The notes under the pieces: model-generated | What the model was told of the DNA's origin: nothing | Databases searched by the model: none | What the model saw: the letters and a program-made list of their open reading frames with translations, nothing else | Shown: in pieces, positions 32,427 to 46,682 of the stretch | How the letters are laid out: every line of letters starts with the position of its first letter | How positions within the stretch are numbered: the stretch's first letter is position 1 | Position numbers and translations under genes: made by a program | Source of the DNA: Limanda limanda | Lineage: Eukaryota; Chordata; Actinopteri; Pleuronectiformes; Pleuronectidae | Length of the DNA: 64,000 bases | Direction of reading: 5' to 3' | Assembly: GCF_963576545.1 (NCBI RefSeq) | Contig: NW_026870589.1 | Location: 186,001-250,000, forward strand

Positions 32427-35400
32427 GCAGGTAGGCTCTACCCCCACTAAATGGGGTAGCGCGCATCGATCGGTACCATCCTTGAGCTTCTCCGACTTTC
32501 GGAAGGGTTAGGGTTAGGGTTAGGGATGAAAGCACATAGGAGAAAGAGATATTCTTGAATAACTTTTTTTGTGAAGGTCGGAGAGACTTGCAAGTAGGCT
32601 CTACACCCACTAAATGGGGTAGCGCGCATCGATCGGTACCATCCTTGAGCTTCTCCGACTTTCGGAAGGGTTAGGGTTAGGGTTAGGGATGAAAGCACAT
32701 AGGAGAAAGAGATATTCTTGAATAACTTTTTTTGTGAAGGTCGGAGAGACTTGAAAAGTGGTTGCATCTGGACTAATTTGGGTCCTGCGGATCGATTGGT
32801 ACCATCCCCGAGCTTGTACGACCTTCGGAAGAGGTCGACCGACGAAATTCCCCCAAATCTGAGGAGATATTCTTGAATAACTTTTTTTGTGAAGGTCGGA
32901 GAGACTTGCAAGTAGGCTCTACCCCCACTAAATGGGGTTGCGCGCATCGATCGGTACCATCCTTGAGCTTCTCCGACTTTCGGAAGGGTTAGGGTTAGGG
33001 ATGAAAGCACATAGGAGAAAGAGATATTCTTGAATAACTTTTTTTGTGAAGGTCGGAGAGACTTGCAAGTAGGCTCTACCCCCACTAAATGGGGTAGCGC
33101 GCATCGATCGGTACCATCCTTGAGCTTCTCCGACTTTCGGAAGGGTTAGGGTTAGGGTTAGGGATGAAAGCACATAGGAGAAAGAGATATTCTTGAATAA
33201 CTTTTTTTGTGAAGGTCGGAGAGACTTGCAAGTAGGCTTTACCCCCACTAAATGGGGTAGCGCGCATCGATCGGTACCATCCTTGAGCTTCTCCGACTTT
33301 CGGAAGGGTTAGGGTTAGGGTTAGGGATGAAAGCACATAGGAGAAAGAGATATTCTTGAATAACTTTTTTTGTGAAGGTCGGAGAGACTTGCAAGTAGGC
33401 TCTACCCCCACTAAATGGGGTAGCACGCATCGATCGGTACCATCCTTGAGCTTTTCCGACTTTCGGAAGGGTTAGGGTTAGGGTTAGGGATGAAAGCACA
33501 TAGGAGAAAGAGATATTCTTGAATAACTTTTTTTGTGAAGGTCGGAGAGACTTGGAAAGTGGTTGCATCTGGACTAATTTGGGTCCTGCGGATCGATTGG
33601 TACCATCCCCGAGCTTGTACGACCTTCGGAAGAGGTCGACCGACGAAATTCCCCCAAATCTGAGGAGATATTCTTGAATAACTTTTTTTGTGAAGGTCGG
33701 AGAGACTTGCAAGTAGGCTCTACCCCCACTAAATGGGGTAGCGTGCATCGATCGGTACCATCCTTGAGCTTCTCCGACTTTCGGAAGGGTTAGGGTTAGG
33801 GTTAGTGATGAAAGCACATAGGAGAAAGAGATATTCTTGAATAACTTTTTTTGTGAAGGTCGGAGAGACTTGCAAGTAGGCTCTACCCCCACTAAATGGG
33901 GTAGCACGCATCGATCGGTACCATCCTTGAGCTTCTCCGACTTTCGGAAGGGTTAGGGTTAGGGTTAGGGATGAAAGCACATAGGAGAAAGAGATATTCT
34001 TGAATAACTTTTTTTGTGAAGGTCGGAGAGACTTGGAAAGTGGTTGCATCTGGACTAATTTGGGTCCTGCGGATCGATTGGTACCATCCCCGAGCTTGTA
34101 CGACCTTCGGAAGAGGTCGACCGACGAAATTCCCCCAAATCTGAGGAGATATTCTTGAATAACTTTTTTTGTGAAGGTCGGAGAGACTTGCAAGTAGGCT
34201 CTACCCCCACTAAATGGGGTAGCGCGCATCGATCGGTACCATCCTTGAGCTTCTCCGACTTTCGGAAGGGTTAGGGTTAGGGATGAAAGCACATAGGAGA
34301 AAGAGATATTCTTGAATAACTTTTTTTGTGAAGGTCGGAGAGACTTGCAAGTAGGCTCTACCCCCACTAAATGGGGTAGCGCACATCGAACGGTACCATC
34401 CTTGAGCTTCTCCGACTTTCGGAAGGGTTAGGGTTAGGGTTAGGGATGAAAGCACATAGGAGAAAGAGATATTCTTGAATAACTTTTTTTGTGAAGGTCG
34501 GAGAGACTTGGAAAGTGGTTGCATCTGGACTAATTTGGGTCCTGCGGATCGATTGGTACCATCCCCGAGCTTGTACGACCTTCGGAAGAGGTCGACCGAC
34601 GAAATTCCCCCAAATCTGAGGAGATATTCTTGAATAACTTTTTTTGTGAAGGTCGGAGAGACTTGCAAGTAGGCTCTACCCCCACTAAATGGGGTAGCGC
34701 GCATCGATCGGTACCATCCTTGAGCCTCTCCGACTTTCGGAAGGGTTAGGGTTAGGGTTAGGGATGAAAGCACATAGGAGAAAGAGATATTCTTGAATAA
34801 CTTTTTTTGTGAAGGTCGGAGAGACTTGCAAGTAGGCTCTACCCCCACTAAATGGGGTAGCGCGCATCGATCGGTACCATCCTTGAGCTTCTCCGACTTT
34901 CGGAAGGGTTAGGGTTAGGGTTAGGGATGAAAGCACATAGGAGAAAGAGATATTCTTGAATAACTTTTTTTGTGAAGGTCGGAGAGACTTGAAAAGTGGT
35001 TGCATCTGGACTAATTTGGGTCCTGCGGATCGATTGGTACCATCCCCGAGCTTGTACGACCTTCGGAAGAGGTCGACCGACGAAATTCCCCCAAATCTGA
35101 GGAGATATTCTTGAATAACTTTTTTTGTGAAGGTCGGAGAGACTTGCAAGTAGGCTCTACCCCCACTAAATGGGGTTGCGCGCATCGATCGGTACCATCC
35201 TTGAGCTTCTCCGACTTTCGGAAGGGTTAGGGTTAGGGTTAGGGATGAAAGCACATAGGAGAAAGAGATATTCTTGAATAACTTTTTTTGTGAAGGTCGG
35301 AGAGACTTGCAAGTAGGCTCTACCCCCACTAAATGGGGTAGCGCGCATCGATCGGTACCATCCTTGAGCTTCTCCGACTTTCGGAAGGGTTAGGGTTAGG

Positions 35401-35626
35401 GTTAGGGATGAAAGCACATAGGAGAAAGAGATATTCTTGAATAACTTTTTTTGTGAAGGTCGGAGAGACTTGAAAAGTGGTTGCATCTGGACTAATTTGG
35501 GTCCTGCGGATCGATTGGTACCATCCCCGAGCTTGTACGACCTTCGGAAGAGGTCGACCGACGAAATTCCCCCAAATCTGAGGAGATATTCTTGAATAAC
35601 TTTTTTTGTGAAGGTCGGAGAGACTT

Positions 35627-36433
35627 GCAAGTAGGCTCTACCCCCACTAAATGGGGTTGCGCGCATCGATCGGTACCATCCTTGAGCTTCTCCGACTTTC
35701 GGAAGGGTTAGGGTTAGGGTTAGGGATGAAAGCACATAGGAGAAAGAGATATTCTTGAATAACTTTTTTTGTGAAGGTCGGAGAGACTTGCAAGTAGGCT
35801 CTACTCCCACTAAATGGGGTAGCGCGCATCGATCGGTACCATCCTTGAGCTTCTCCGACTTTCGGAAGGGTTAGGGTTAGGGTTAGGGATGAAAGCACAT
35901 AGGAGAAAGAGATATTCTTGAATAACTTTTTTTGTGAAGGTCGGAGAGACTTGCAAGTAGGCTCTACCCCCACTAAATGGGGTAGCGCGCATCGATCGGT
36001 ACCATCCTTGAGCTTCTCCGACTTTCGGAAGGGTTAGGGTTAGGGTTAGGGATGAAAGCACATAGGAGAAAGAGATATTCTTGAATAACTTTTTTTGTGA
36101 AGGTCGGAGAGACTTGCAAGTAGGCTCTACCCCCACTAAATGGGGTAGCGCGCATCGATCGGTACCATCCTTGAGCTTCTCCGACTTTCGGAAGGGTTAG
36201 GGTTAGGGTTAGGGATGAAAGCACATAGGAGAAAGAGATATTCTTGAATAACTTTTTTTGTGAAGGTCGGAGAGACTTGGAAAGTGGTTGCATCTGGACT
36301 AATTTGGGTCCTGCGGATCGATTGGTACCATGCCCGAGCTTGTACGACCTTCGGAAGAGGTCGACCGACGAAATTCCCCCAAATCTGAGGAGATATTCTT
36401 GAATAACTTTTTTTGTGAAGGTCGGAGAGACTT
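35627..36433 (+). repeat. 807-bp HOR, first of a tandem pair
   Basis: A(TTGC) A(CTACTCCC) A A B(CCATGCCC). The next 807 bp repeat the same five units with the same CTACTCCC and CCATGCCC marks. R2 has only one copy (50038-50844), so the duplication happened in R1 after the 13.9-kb duplication, or one copy was lost from R2. Confidence 0.88.
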
Positions 36434-37240
36434 GCAAGTAGGCTCTACCCCCACTAAATGGGGTTGCGCGCATCGATCGGTACCATCCTTGAGCTTCTCC
36501 GACTTTCGGAAGGGTTAGGGTTAGGGTTAGGGATGAAAGCACATAGGAGAAAGAGATATTCTTGAATAACTTTTTTTGTGAAGGTCGGAGAGACTTGCAA
36601 GTAGGCTCTACTCCCACTAAATGGGGTAGCGCGCATCGATCGGTACCATCCTTGAGCTTCTCCGACTTTCGGAAGGGTTAGGGTTAGGGTTAGGGATGAA
36701 AGCACATAGGAGAAAGAGATATTCTTGAATAACTTTTTTTGTGAAGGTCGGAGAGACTTGCAAGTAGGCTCTACCCCCACTAAATGGGGTAGCGCGCATC
36801 GATCGGTACCATCCTTGAGCTTCTCCGACTTTCGGAAGGGTTAGGGTTAGGGTTAGGGATGAAAGCACATAGGAGAAAGAGATATTCTTGAATAACTTTT
36901 TTTGTGAAGGTCGGAGAGACTTGCAAGTAGGCTCTACCCCCACTAAATGGGGTAGCGCGCATCGATCGGTACCATCCTTGAGCTTCTCCGACTTTCGGAA
37001 GGGTTAGGGTTAGGGTTAGGGATGAAAGCACATAGGAGAAAGAGATATTCTTGAATAACTTTTTTTGTGAAGGTCGGAGAGACTTGGAAAGTGGTTGCAT
37101 CTGGACTAATTTGGGTCCTGCGGATCGATTGGTACCATGCCCGAGCTTGTACGACCTTCGGAAGAGGTCGACCGACGAAATTCCCCCAAATCTGAGGAGA
37201 TATTCTTGAATAACTTTTTTTGTGAAGGTCGGAGAGACTT
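36434..37240 (+). repeat. 807-bp HOR, second of a tandem pair
   Basis: Same order and marks as 35627-36433, followed by the first 318-bp B A HOR of the window (37086-37403). Confidence 0.88.
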
Positions 37241-40200
37241 GCAAGTAGGCTCTACCCCCACTAAATGGGGTAGCGCGCATCGATCGGTACCATCCTTGAG
37301 CTTCTCCGACTTTCGGAAGGGTTAGGGTTAGGGTTAGGGATGAAAGCACATAGGAGAAAGAGATATTCTTGAATAACTTTTTTTGTGAAGGTCGGAGAGA
37401 CTTGGAAAGTGGTTGCATCTGGACTAATTTGGGTCCTGCGGATCGATTGGTACCATCCCCGAGCTTGTACGACCTTCGGAAGAGGTCGACCGACGAAATT
37501 CCCCCAAATCTGAGGAGATATTCTTGAATAACTTTTTTTGTGAAGGTCGGAGAGACTTGCAAGTAGGCTCTACCCCCACTAAATGGGGTAGCGTGCATCG
37601 ATCGGTACCATCCTTGAGCTTCTCCGACTTTCGGAAGGGTTAGGGTTAGGGTTAGTGATGAAAGCACATAGGAGAAAGAGATATTCTTGAATAACTTTTT
37701 TTGTGAAGGTCGGAGAGACTTGCAAGTAGGCTCTACCCCCACTAAATGGGGTAGCACGCATCGATCGGTACCATCCTTGAGCTTCTCCGACTTTCGGAAG
37801 GGTTAGGGTTAGGGTTAGGGATGAAAGCACATAGGAGAAAGAGATATTCTTGAATAACTTTTTTTGTGAAGGTCGGAGAGACTTGGAAAGTGGTTGCATC
37901 TGGACTAATTTGGGTCCTGCGGATCGATTGGTACCATCCCCGAGCTTGTACGACCTTCGGAAGAGGTCGACCGACGAAATTCCCCCAAATCTGAGGAGAT
38001 ATTCTTGAATAACTTTTTTTGTGAAGGTCGGAGAGACTTGCAAGTAGGCTCTACCCCCACTAAATGGGGTAGCGCGCATCGATCGGTACCATCCTTGAGC
38101 TTCTCCGACTTTCGGAAGGGTTAGGGTTAGGGATGAAAGCACATAGGAGAAAGAGATATTCTTGAATAACTTTTTTTGTGAAGGTCGGAGAGACTTGCAA
38201 GTAGGCTCTACCCCCACTAAATGGGGTAGCGCACATCGAACGGTACCATCCTTGAGCTTCTCCGACTTTCGGAAGGGTTAGGGTTAGGGTTAGGGATGAA
38301 AGCACATAGGAGAAAGAGATATTCTTGAATAACTTTTTTTGTGAAGGTCGGAGAGACTTGGAAAGTGGTTGCATCTGGACTAATTTGGGTCCTGCGGATC
38401 GATTGGTACCATCCCCGAGCTTGTACGACCTTCGGAAGAGGTCGACCGACGAAATTCCCCCAAATCTGAGGAGATATTCTTGAATAACTTTTTTTGTGAA
38501 GGTCGGAGAGACTTGCAAGTAGGCTCTACCCCCACTAAATGGGGTAGCGCGCATCGATCGGTACCATCCTTGAGCTTCTCCGACTTTCGGAAGGGTTAGG
38601 GTTAGGGTTAGGGATGAAAGCACATAGGAGAAAGAGATATTCTTGAATAACTTTTTTTGTGAAGGTCGGAGAGACTTGAAAAGTGGTTGCATCTGGACTA
38701 ATTTGGGTCCTGCGGATCGATTGGTACCATCCCCGAGCTTGTACGACCTTCGGAAGAGGTCGACCGACGAAATTCCCCCAAATCTGAGGAGATATTCTTG
38801 AATAACTTTTTTTGTGAAGGTCGGAGAGACTTGCAAGTAGGCTCTACCCCCACTAAATGGGGTTGCGCGCATCGATCGGTACTATCCTTGAGCTTCTCCG
38901 ACTTTCGGAAGGGTTAGGGTTAGGGTTAGGGATGAAAGCACATAGGAGAAAGAGATATTCTTGAATAACTTTTTTTGTGAAGGTCGGAGAGACTTGCAAG
39001 TAGGCTCTACCCCCACTAAATGGGGTAGCGCGCATCGATCGGTACCATCCTTGAGCTTCTCCGACTTTCGGAAGGGTTAGGGTTAGGGTTAGGGATGAAA
39101 GCACATAGGAGAAAGAGATATTCTTGAATAACTTTTTTTGTGAAGGTCGGAGAGACTTGAAAAGTGGTTGCATCTGGACTAATTTGGGTCCTGCGGATCG
39201 ATTGGTACCATCCCCGAGCTTGTACGACCTTCGGAAGAGGTCGACCGACGAAATTCCCCCAAATCTGAGGAGATATTCTTGAATAACTTTTTTTGTGAAG
39301 GTCGGAGAGACTTGCAAGTAGGCTCTACCCCCACTAAATGGGGTTGCGCGCATCGATCGGTACCATCCTTGAGCTTCTCCGACTTTCGGAAGGGTTAGGG
39401 TTAGGGTTAGGGATGAAAGCACATAGGAGAAAGAGATATTCTTGAATAACTTTTTTTGTGAAGGTCGGAGAGACTTGCAAGTAGGCTCTACTCCCACTAA
39501 ATGGGGTAGCGCGCATCGATCGGTACCATCCTTGAGCTTCTCCGACTTTCGGAAGGGTTAGGGTTAGGGTTAGGGATGAAAGCACATAGGAGAAAGAGAT
39601 ATTCTTGAATAACTTTTTTTGTGAAGGTCGGAGAGACTTGCAAGTAGGCTCTACCCCCACTAAATGGGGTAGCGCGCATCGATCGGTACCATCCTTGAGC
39701 TTCTCCGACTTTCGGAAGGGTTAGGGTTAGGGTTAGGGATGAAAGCACATAGGAGAAAGAGATATTCTTGAATAACTTTTTTTGTGAAGGTCGGAGAGAC
39801 TTGCAAGTAGGCTCTACCCCCACTAAATGGGGTAGCGCGCATCGATCGGTACCATCCTTGAGCTTCTCCGACTTTCGGAAGGGTTAGGGTTAGGGTTAGG
39901 GATGAAAGCACATAGGAGAAAGAGATATTCTTGAATAACTTTTTTTGTGAAGGTCGGAGAGACTTGGAAAGTGGTTGCATCTGGACTAATTTGGGTCCTG
40001 CGGATCGATTGGTACCATGCCCGAGCTTGTACGACCTTCGGAAGAGGTCGACCGACGAAATTCCCCCAAATCTGAGGAGATATTCTTGAATAACTTTTTT
40101 TGTGAAGGTCGGAGAGACTTGCAAGTAGGCTCTACCCCCACTAAATGGGGTAGCGCGCATCGATCGGTACCATCCTTGAGCTTCTCCGACTTTCGGAAGG

Positions 40201-42521
40201 GTTAGGGTTAGGGTTAGGGATGAAAGCACATAGGAGAAAGAGATATTCTTGAATAACTTTTTTTGTAAAGGTCGGAGAGACTTGGAAAGTGGTTGCATCT
40301 GGACTAATTTGGGTCCTGCGGATCGATTGGTACCATCCCCGAGCTTGTACGACCTTCGGAAGAGGTCGACCGACGAAATACCCCCAAATCTGAGGAGATA
40401 TTCTTGAATAACTTTTTTTGTGAAGGTCGGAGAGACTTGCAAGTAGGCTCTACCCCCACTAAATGGGGTTGCGCGCATCGATCGGTACCATCCTTGAGCT
40501 TCTCCGACTTTCGGAAGGGTTAGGGTTAGGGTTAGGAATGAAAGCACATAGGAGAAAGAGATATTCTTGAATAACTTTTTTTGTGAAGGTCGGAGAGACT
40601 TGCAAGTAGGCTCTACCCCCACTAAATGGGGTAGCGCGCATCGATCGGTACCATCCTTGAGCTTCTCCGACTTTCGGAAGGGTTAGGGTTAGGGTTAGGG
40701 ATGAAAGCACATAGGAGAAAGAGATATTCTTGAATAACTTTTTTTGTGAAGGTCGGAGAGACTTGCAAGTAGGCTCTACCCCCACTAAATGGGGTAGCGC
40801 GCATCGATCGGTACCATCCTTGAGCTTCTCCGACTTTCGGAAGGGTTAGGGTTAGGGTTAGGGATGAAAGCACATAGGAGAAAGAGATATTCTTGAATAA
40901 CTTTTTTTGTGAAGGTCGGAGAGACTTGAAAAGTGGTTGCATCTGGACTAATTTGGGTCCTGCGGATCGATTGGTACCATCCCCGAGCTTGTACGACCTT
41001 CGGAAGAGGTCGACCGACGAAATTCCCCCAAATCTGAGGAGATATTCTTGAATAACTTTTTTTGTGAAGGTCGGAGAGACTTGCAAGTAGGCTTTACCCC
41101 CACTAAATGGGGTTGCGCGCATCGATCGGTACCATCCTTGAGCTTCTCCGACTTTCGGAAGGGTTAGGGTTAGGGTTAGGGATGAAAGCACATAGGAGAA
41201 AGAGATATTCTTGAATAACTTTTTTTGTAAAGGTCGGAGAGACTTGGAAAGTGGTTGCATCTGGACTAATTTGGGTCCTGCGGATCGATTGGTACCATCC
41301 CCGAGCTTGTACGACCTTCGGAAGAGGTCGACCGACGAAATTCCCCCAAATCTGAGGAGATATTCTTGAATTACTTTTTTTGTGAAGGTCGGAGAGACTT
41401 GCAAGTAGGCTCTACCCCCACTAAATGGGGTTGCGCGCATCGATCGGTACCATCCTTGAGCTTCTCCGACTTTCGGAAGGGTTAGGGTTAGGGTTAGGAA
41501 TGAAAGCACATAGGAGAAAGAGATATTCTTGAATAACTTTTTTTGTGAAGGTCGGAGAGACTTGCAAGTAGGCTCTACCCCCACTAAATGGGGTAGCGCG
41601 CATCGATCGGTACCATCCTTGAGCTTCTCCGACTTTCGGAAGGGTTAGGGTTAGGGATGAAAGCACATAGGAGAAAGAGATATTCTTGAATAACTTTTTT
41701 TGTGAAGGTCGGAGAGACTTGCAAGTAGGCTCTACCCCCACTAAATGGGGTAGCGCGCATCGATCGGTACCATCCTTGAGCTTCTCCGACTTTCGGAAGG
41801 GTTAGGGTTAGGGTTAGGGATGAAAGCACATAGGAGAAAGAGATATTCTTGAATAACTTTTTTTGTGAAGGTCGGAGAGACTTGAAAAGTGGTTGCATCT
41901 GGACTAATTTGGGTCCTGCGGATCGATTGGTACCATCCCCGAGCTTGTACGACCTTCGGAAGAGGTCGACCGACGAAATTCCCCCAAATCTGAGGAGATA
42001 TTCTTGAATAACTTTTTTTGTGAAGGTCGGAGAGACTTGCAAGTAGGCTCTACCCCCACTAAATAGGGTTGCGCGCATCGATCGGTACCATCCTTGAGCT
42101 TCTCCGACTTTCGGAAGGGTTAGGGTTAGGGATGAAAGCACATAGGAGAAAGAGATATTCTTGAATAACTTTTTTTGTGAAGGTCGGAGAGACTTGCAAG
42201 TAGGCTCTACCCCCACTAAATGGGGTAGCGCGCATCGATCGGTACCATCCTTGAGCTTCTCCGACTTTCGGAAGGGTTAGGGTTAGGGTTAGGGATGAAA
42301 GCACATAGGAGAAAGAGATATTCTTGAATAACTTTTTTGGTGAAGGTCGGAGAGACTTGCAAGTAGGCTTTACCCCCACTAAATGGGGTAGCGCGCATCG
42401 ATCGGTACCATCCTTGAGCTTCTCCGACTTTCGGAAGGGTTAGGGTTAGGGTTAGGGATGAAAGCACATAGGAGAAAGAGATATTCTTGAATAACTTTTT
42501 TTGTGAAGGTCGGAGAGACTT

Positions 42522-42677
42522 GAGAAAGTGGTTGCATCTGGACTAATTTGGGTCCTGCGGATCGATTGGTACCATCCCCGAGCTTGTACGACCTTCGGAA
42601 GAGGTCGACCGACGAAATTCCCCCAAATCTGAGGAGATATTCTTGAATAACTTTTTTTGTGAAGGTCGGAGAGACTT
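42522..42677 (+). repeat. 156-bp B monomer, R2 copy
   Basis: Copy of the B unit at 28586-28741, with the same GAGAAAGTGG head and the same neighbours. Confidence 0.88.
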
Positions 42678-45600
42678 GCAGGTAGGCTCTACCCCCACAA
42701 AATGGGGTAGCGCGCATCGATCGGTACCATCCTTGAGCTCCTCCGACTTTCGGAAGGGTTAGGGTTAGGGTTAGGGATGAAAGCACATAGGAGAAAGAGA
42801 TATTCTTGAATAACTTTTTTTGTGAAGGTCGGAGAGACTTGCAAGTAGGCTCTACCCCCACTAAATGGGGTAGCGCGCATCGATCGGTACCATCCTTGAG
42901 CTTCTCCGACTTTCGGAAGGGTTAGGGTTAGGGTTAGGGATGAAAGCACATAGGAGAAAGAGATATTCTTGAATAACTTTTTTTGTGAAGGTCGGAGAGA
43001 CTTGGAAAGTGGTTGCATCTGGACTAATTTGGGTCCTGCGGATCGATTGGTACCATCCCCGAGCTTGGACGACCTTCGGAAGAGGTCGACCGACGAAATT
43101 CCCCCAAATCTGAGGAGATATTCTTGAATAACTTTTTTTGTGAAGGTCGGAGAGACTTGCAAGTAGGCTCTACCCCCACTAAATGGGGTAGCGTGCATCG
43201 ATCGGTACCATCCTTGAGCTTCTCCGACTTTCGGAAGGGTTAGGGTTAGTGTTAGGGATGAAAGCACATAGGAGAAAGAGATATTCTTGAATAACTTTTT
43301 TTGTGAAGGTCGGAGAGACTTGCAAGTAGGCTCTACCCCCACTAAATGGGGTAGCGCGCATCGATCAGTACCATCCTTGAGCTTCTCCGACTTTCGGAAG
43401 GGTTAGGGTTAGGGTTAGGGATGAAAGCACATAGGAGAAAGAGATATTCTTGAATAACTTTTTTTGTGAAGGTCGGAGAGACTTGAAAAGTGGTTGCATC
43501 TGGACTAATTTGGGTCCTGCGGATCGATTGGTACCATCCCCGAGCTTGTACGACCTTCGGAAGAGGTCGACCGACGAAATTCCCCCAAATCTGAGGAGAT
43601 ATTCTTGAATAACTTTTTTTGTGAAGGTCGGAGAGACTTGCAAGTAGGCTCTACCCCCACTAAATGGGGTTGCGCGCATCGATCAGTACCATCCTTGAGC
43701 TTCTCCGACTTTCGGAAGGGTTAGGGTTAGGGTTAGGGATGAAAGCACATAGGAGAAAGAGATATTCTTGAATAACTTTTTTTGTGAAGGTCGGAGAGAC
43801 TTGCAAGTAGGCTCTACCCCCACTAAATGGGGTAGCGCGCATCGATCGGTACCATCCTTGAGCTTCTCCGACTTTCGGAAGGGTTAGGGTTAGGGTTAGG
43901 GATGAAAGCACATAGGAGAAAGAGATATTCTTGAATAACTTTTTTTGTGAAGGTCGGAGAGACTTGAAAAGTGGTTGCATCTGGACTAATTTGGGTCCTG
44001 CGGATCGATTGGTACCATCCCCGAGCTTGTACGACCTTCGGAAGAGGTCGACCGACGAAATTCCCCCAAATCTGAGGAGATATTCTTGAATAACTTTTTT
44101 TGTGAAGGTCGGAGAGACTTGCAAGTAGGCTCTACCCCCACTAAATGGGGTTGCGCGCATCGATCGGTACCATCCTTGAGCTTCTCCGACTTTCGGAAGG
44201 GTTAGGGTTAGGGTTAGGGATGAAAGCACATAGGAGAAAGAGATATTCTTGAATAACTTTTTTTCTGAAGGTCGGAGAGACTTGCAAGTAGGCTCTACCC
44301 CCACTAAATGGGGTAGCGCGCATCGATCGGTACCATCCTTGAGCTTCTCCGACTTTCGGAAGGGTTAGGGTTAGGGTTAGGGATGAAAGCACATAGGAGA
44401 AAGAGATATTCTTGAATAACTTTTTTTGTGAAGGTCGGAGAGACTTGCAAGTAGGCTTTACCCCCACTAAATGGGGTAGCGCGCATCGATCGGTACCATC
44501 CTTGAGCTTCTCCGACTTTCGGAAGGGTTAGGGTTAGGGTTAGGGATGAAAGCACATAGGAGAAAGAGATATTCTTGAATAACTTTTTTTGTGAAGGTCG
44601 GAGAGACTTGGAAAGTGGTTGCATCTGGACTAATTTGGGTCCTGCGGATCGATTGGTACCATCCCCGAGCTTGTACGACCTTCGGAAAAGGTCGACCGAC
44701 GAAATTCCCCCAAATCTGAGGAGATATTCTTGAATAACTTTTTTTGTGAAGGTCGGAGAGACTTGCAGGTAGGCTCTACCCCCACTAAATGGGGTAGCGC
44801 GCATCGATCGGTACCATCCTTGAGCTTCTCCGACTTTCGGAAGGGTTAGGGTTAGGGTTAGGGATGAAAGCACATAGGAGAAAGAGATATTCTTGAATAA
44901 CTTTTTTTGTGAAGGTCGGAGAGACTTGCAAGTAGGCTCTACCCCCACTAAATGGGGTAGCGCGCATCGATCGGTACCATTCTTGAGCTTCTCCGACTTT
45001 CGGAAGGGTTAGGGTTAGGGTTAGGGATGAAAGCACATAGGAGAAAGAGATATTCTTGAATAACTTTTTTTGTGAAGGTCGGAGAGACTTGGAAAGTGGT
45101 TGCATCTGGACTAATTTGGGTCCTGCGGATCGATTGGTACCATCCCCGAGCTTGTACGACCTTCGGAAGAGGTCGACCGACGAAATTCCCCCAAATCTGA
45201 GGAGATATTCTTGAATAACTTTTTTTGTGAAGGTCGGAGAGACTTGCAAGTAGGCTCTACCCCCACTAAATGGGGTAGCGTGCATCGATCGGTACCATCC
45301 TTGAGCTTCTCCGACTTTCGGAAGGGTTAGGGTTAGGGTTAGTGATGAAAGCACATAGGAGAAAGAGATATTCTTGAATAACTTTTTTTGTGAAGGTCGG
45401 AGAGACTTGCAAGTAGGCTCTACCCCCACTAAATGGGGTAGCACGCATCGATCGGTACCATCCTTGAGCTTCTCCGACTTTCGGAAGGGTTAGGGTTAGG
45501 GTTAGGGATGAAAGCACATAGGAGAAAGAGATATTCTTGAATAACTTTTTTTGTGAAGGTCGGAGAGACTTGGAAAGTGGTTGCATCTGGACTAATTTGG

Positions 45601-46682
45601 GTCCTGCGGATCGATTGGTACCATCCCCGAGCTTGTACGACCTTCGGAAGAGGTCGACCGACGAAATTCCCCCAAATCTGAGGAGATATTCTTGAATAAC
45701 TTTTTTTGTGAAGGTCGGAGAGACTTGCAAGTAGGCTCTACCCCCACTAAATGGGGTAGCGCGCATCGATCGGTACCATCCTTGAGCTTCTCCGACTTTC
45801 GGAAGGGTTAGGGTTAGGGATGAAAGCACATAGGAGAAAGAGATATTCTTGAATAACTTTTTTTGTGAAGGTCGGAGAGACTTGCAAGTAGGCTCTACCC
45901 CCACTAAATGGGGTAGCGCACATCGAACGGTACCATCCTTGAGCTTCTCCGACTTTCGGAAGGGTTAGGGTTAGGGTTAGGGATGAAAGCACATAGGAGA
46001 AAGAGATATTCTTGAATAACTTTTTTTGTGAAGGTCGGAGAGACTTGGAAAGTGGTTGCATCTGGACTAATTTGGGTCCTGCGGATCGATTGGTACCATC
46101 CCCGAGCTTGTACGACCTTCGGAAGAGGTCGACCGACGAAATTCCCCCAAATCTGAGGAGATATTCTTGAATAACTTTTTTTGTGAAGGTCGGAGAGACT
46201 TGCAAGTAGGCTCTACCCCCACTAAATGGGGTAGCGCGCATCGATCGGTACCATCCTTGAGCTTCTCCGACTTTCGGAAGGGTTAGGGTTAGGGTTAGGG
46301 ATGAAAGCACATAGGAGAAAGAGATATTCTTGAATAACTTTTTTTGTGAAGGTCGGAGAGACTTGCAAGTAGGCTCTACCCCCACTAAATGGGGTAGCGC
46401 GCATCGATCGGTACCATCCTTGAGCTTCTCCGACTTTCGGAAGGGTTAGGGTTAGGGTTAGGGATGAAAGCACATAGGAGAAAGAGATATTCTTGAATAA
46501 CTTTTTTTGTGAAGGTCGGAGAGACATGAAAAGTGGTTGCATCTGGACTAATTTGGGTCCTGCGGATCGATTGGTACCATCCCCGAGCTTGTACGACCTT
46601 CGGAAGAGGTCGACCGACGAAATTCCCCCAAATCTGAGGAGATATTCTTGAATAACTTTTTTTGTGAAGGTCGGAGAGACTT

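Larger units (their letters stand above)
27785..41720 (+). repeat. Right-domain block R1, 13,936 bp
   Basis: Begins with an ordinary A unit and contains rare marks that all recur in R2: AAATAGGG in A' 28103, TTTTTGGTGAAGG at the end of A 28260, a 156-bp B at 28586, ACAAAATGG and GAGCTCCTCC in A 28742, TTTTTCTGAAGG after A 30185, the A/B chimera at 32272, CTACACCC in A 32590, GAGCCTCTCC in A 34665, GGTACTATCC in A 38833 (changed in R2) and GAATTACTT in B 41246. HORs of 318 bp first appear at 37086. Compared with R2 it lacks one 475-bp HOR after B 31636 and has one extra 807-bp HOR (36434-37240). Confidence 0.92.
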
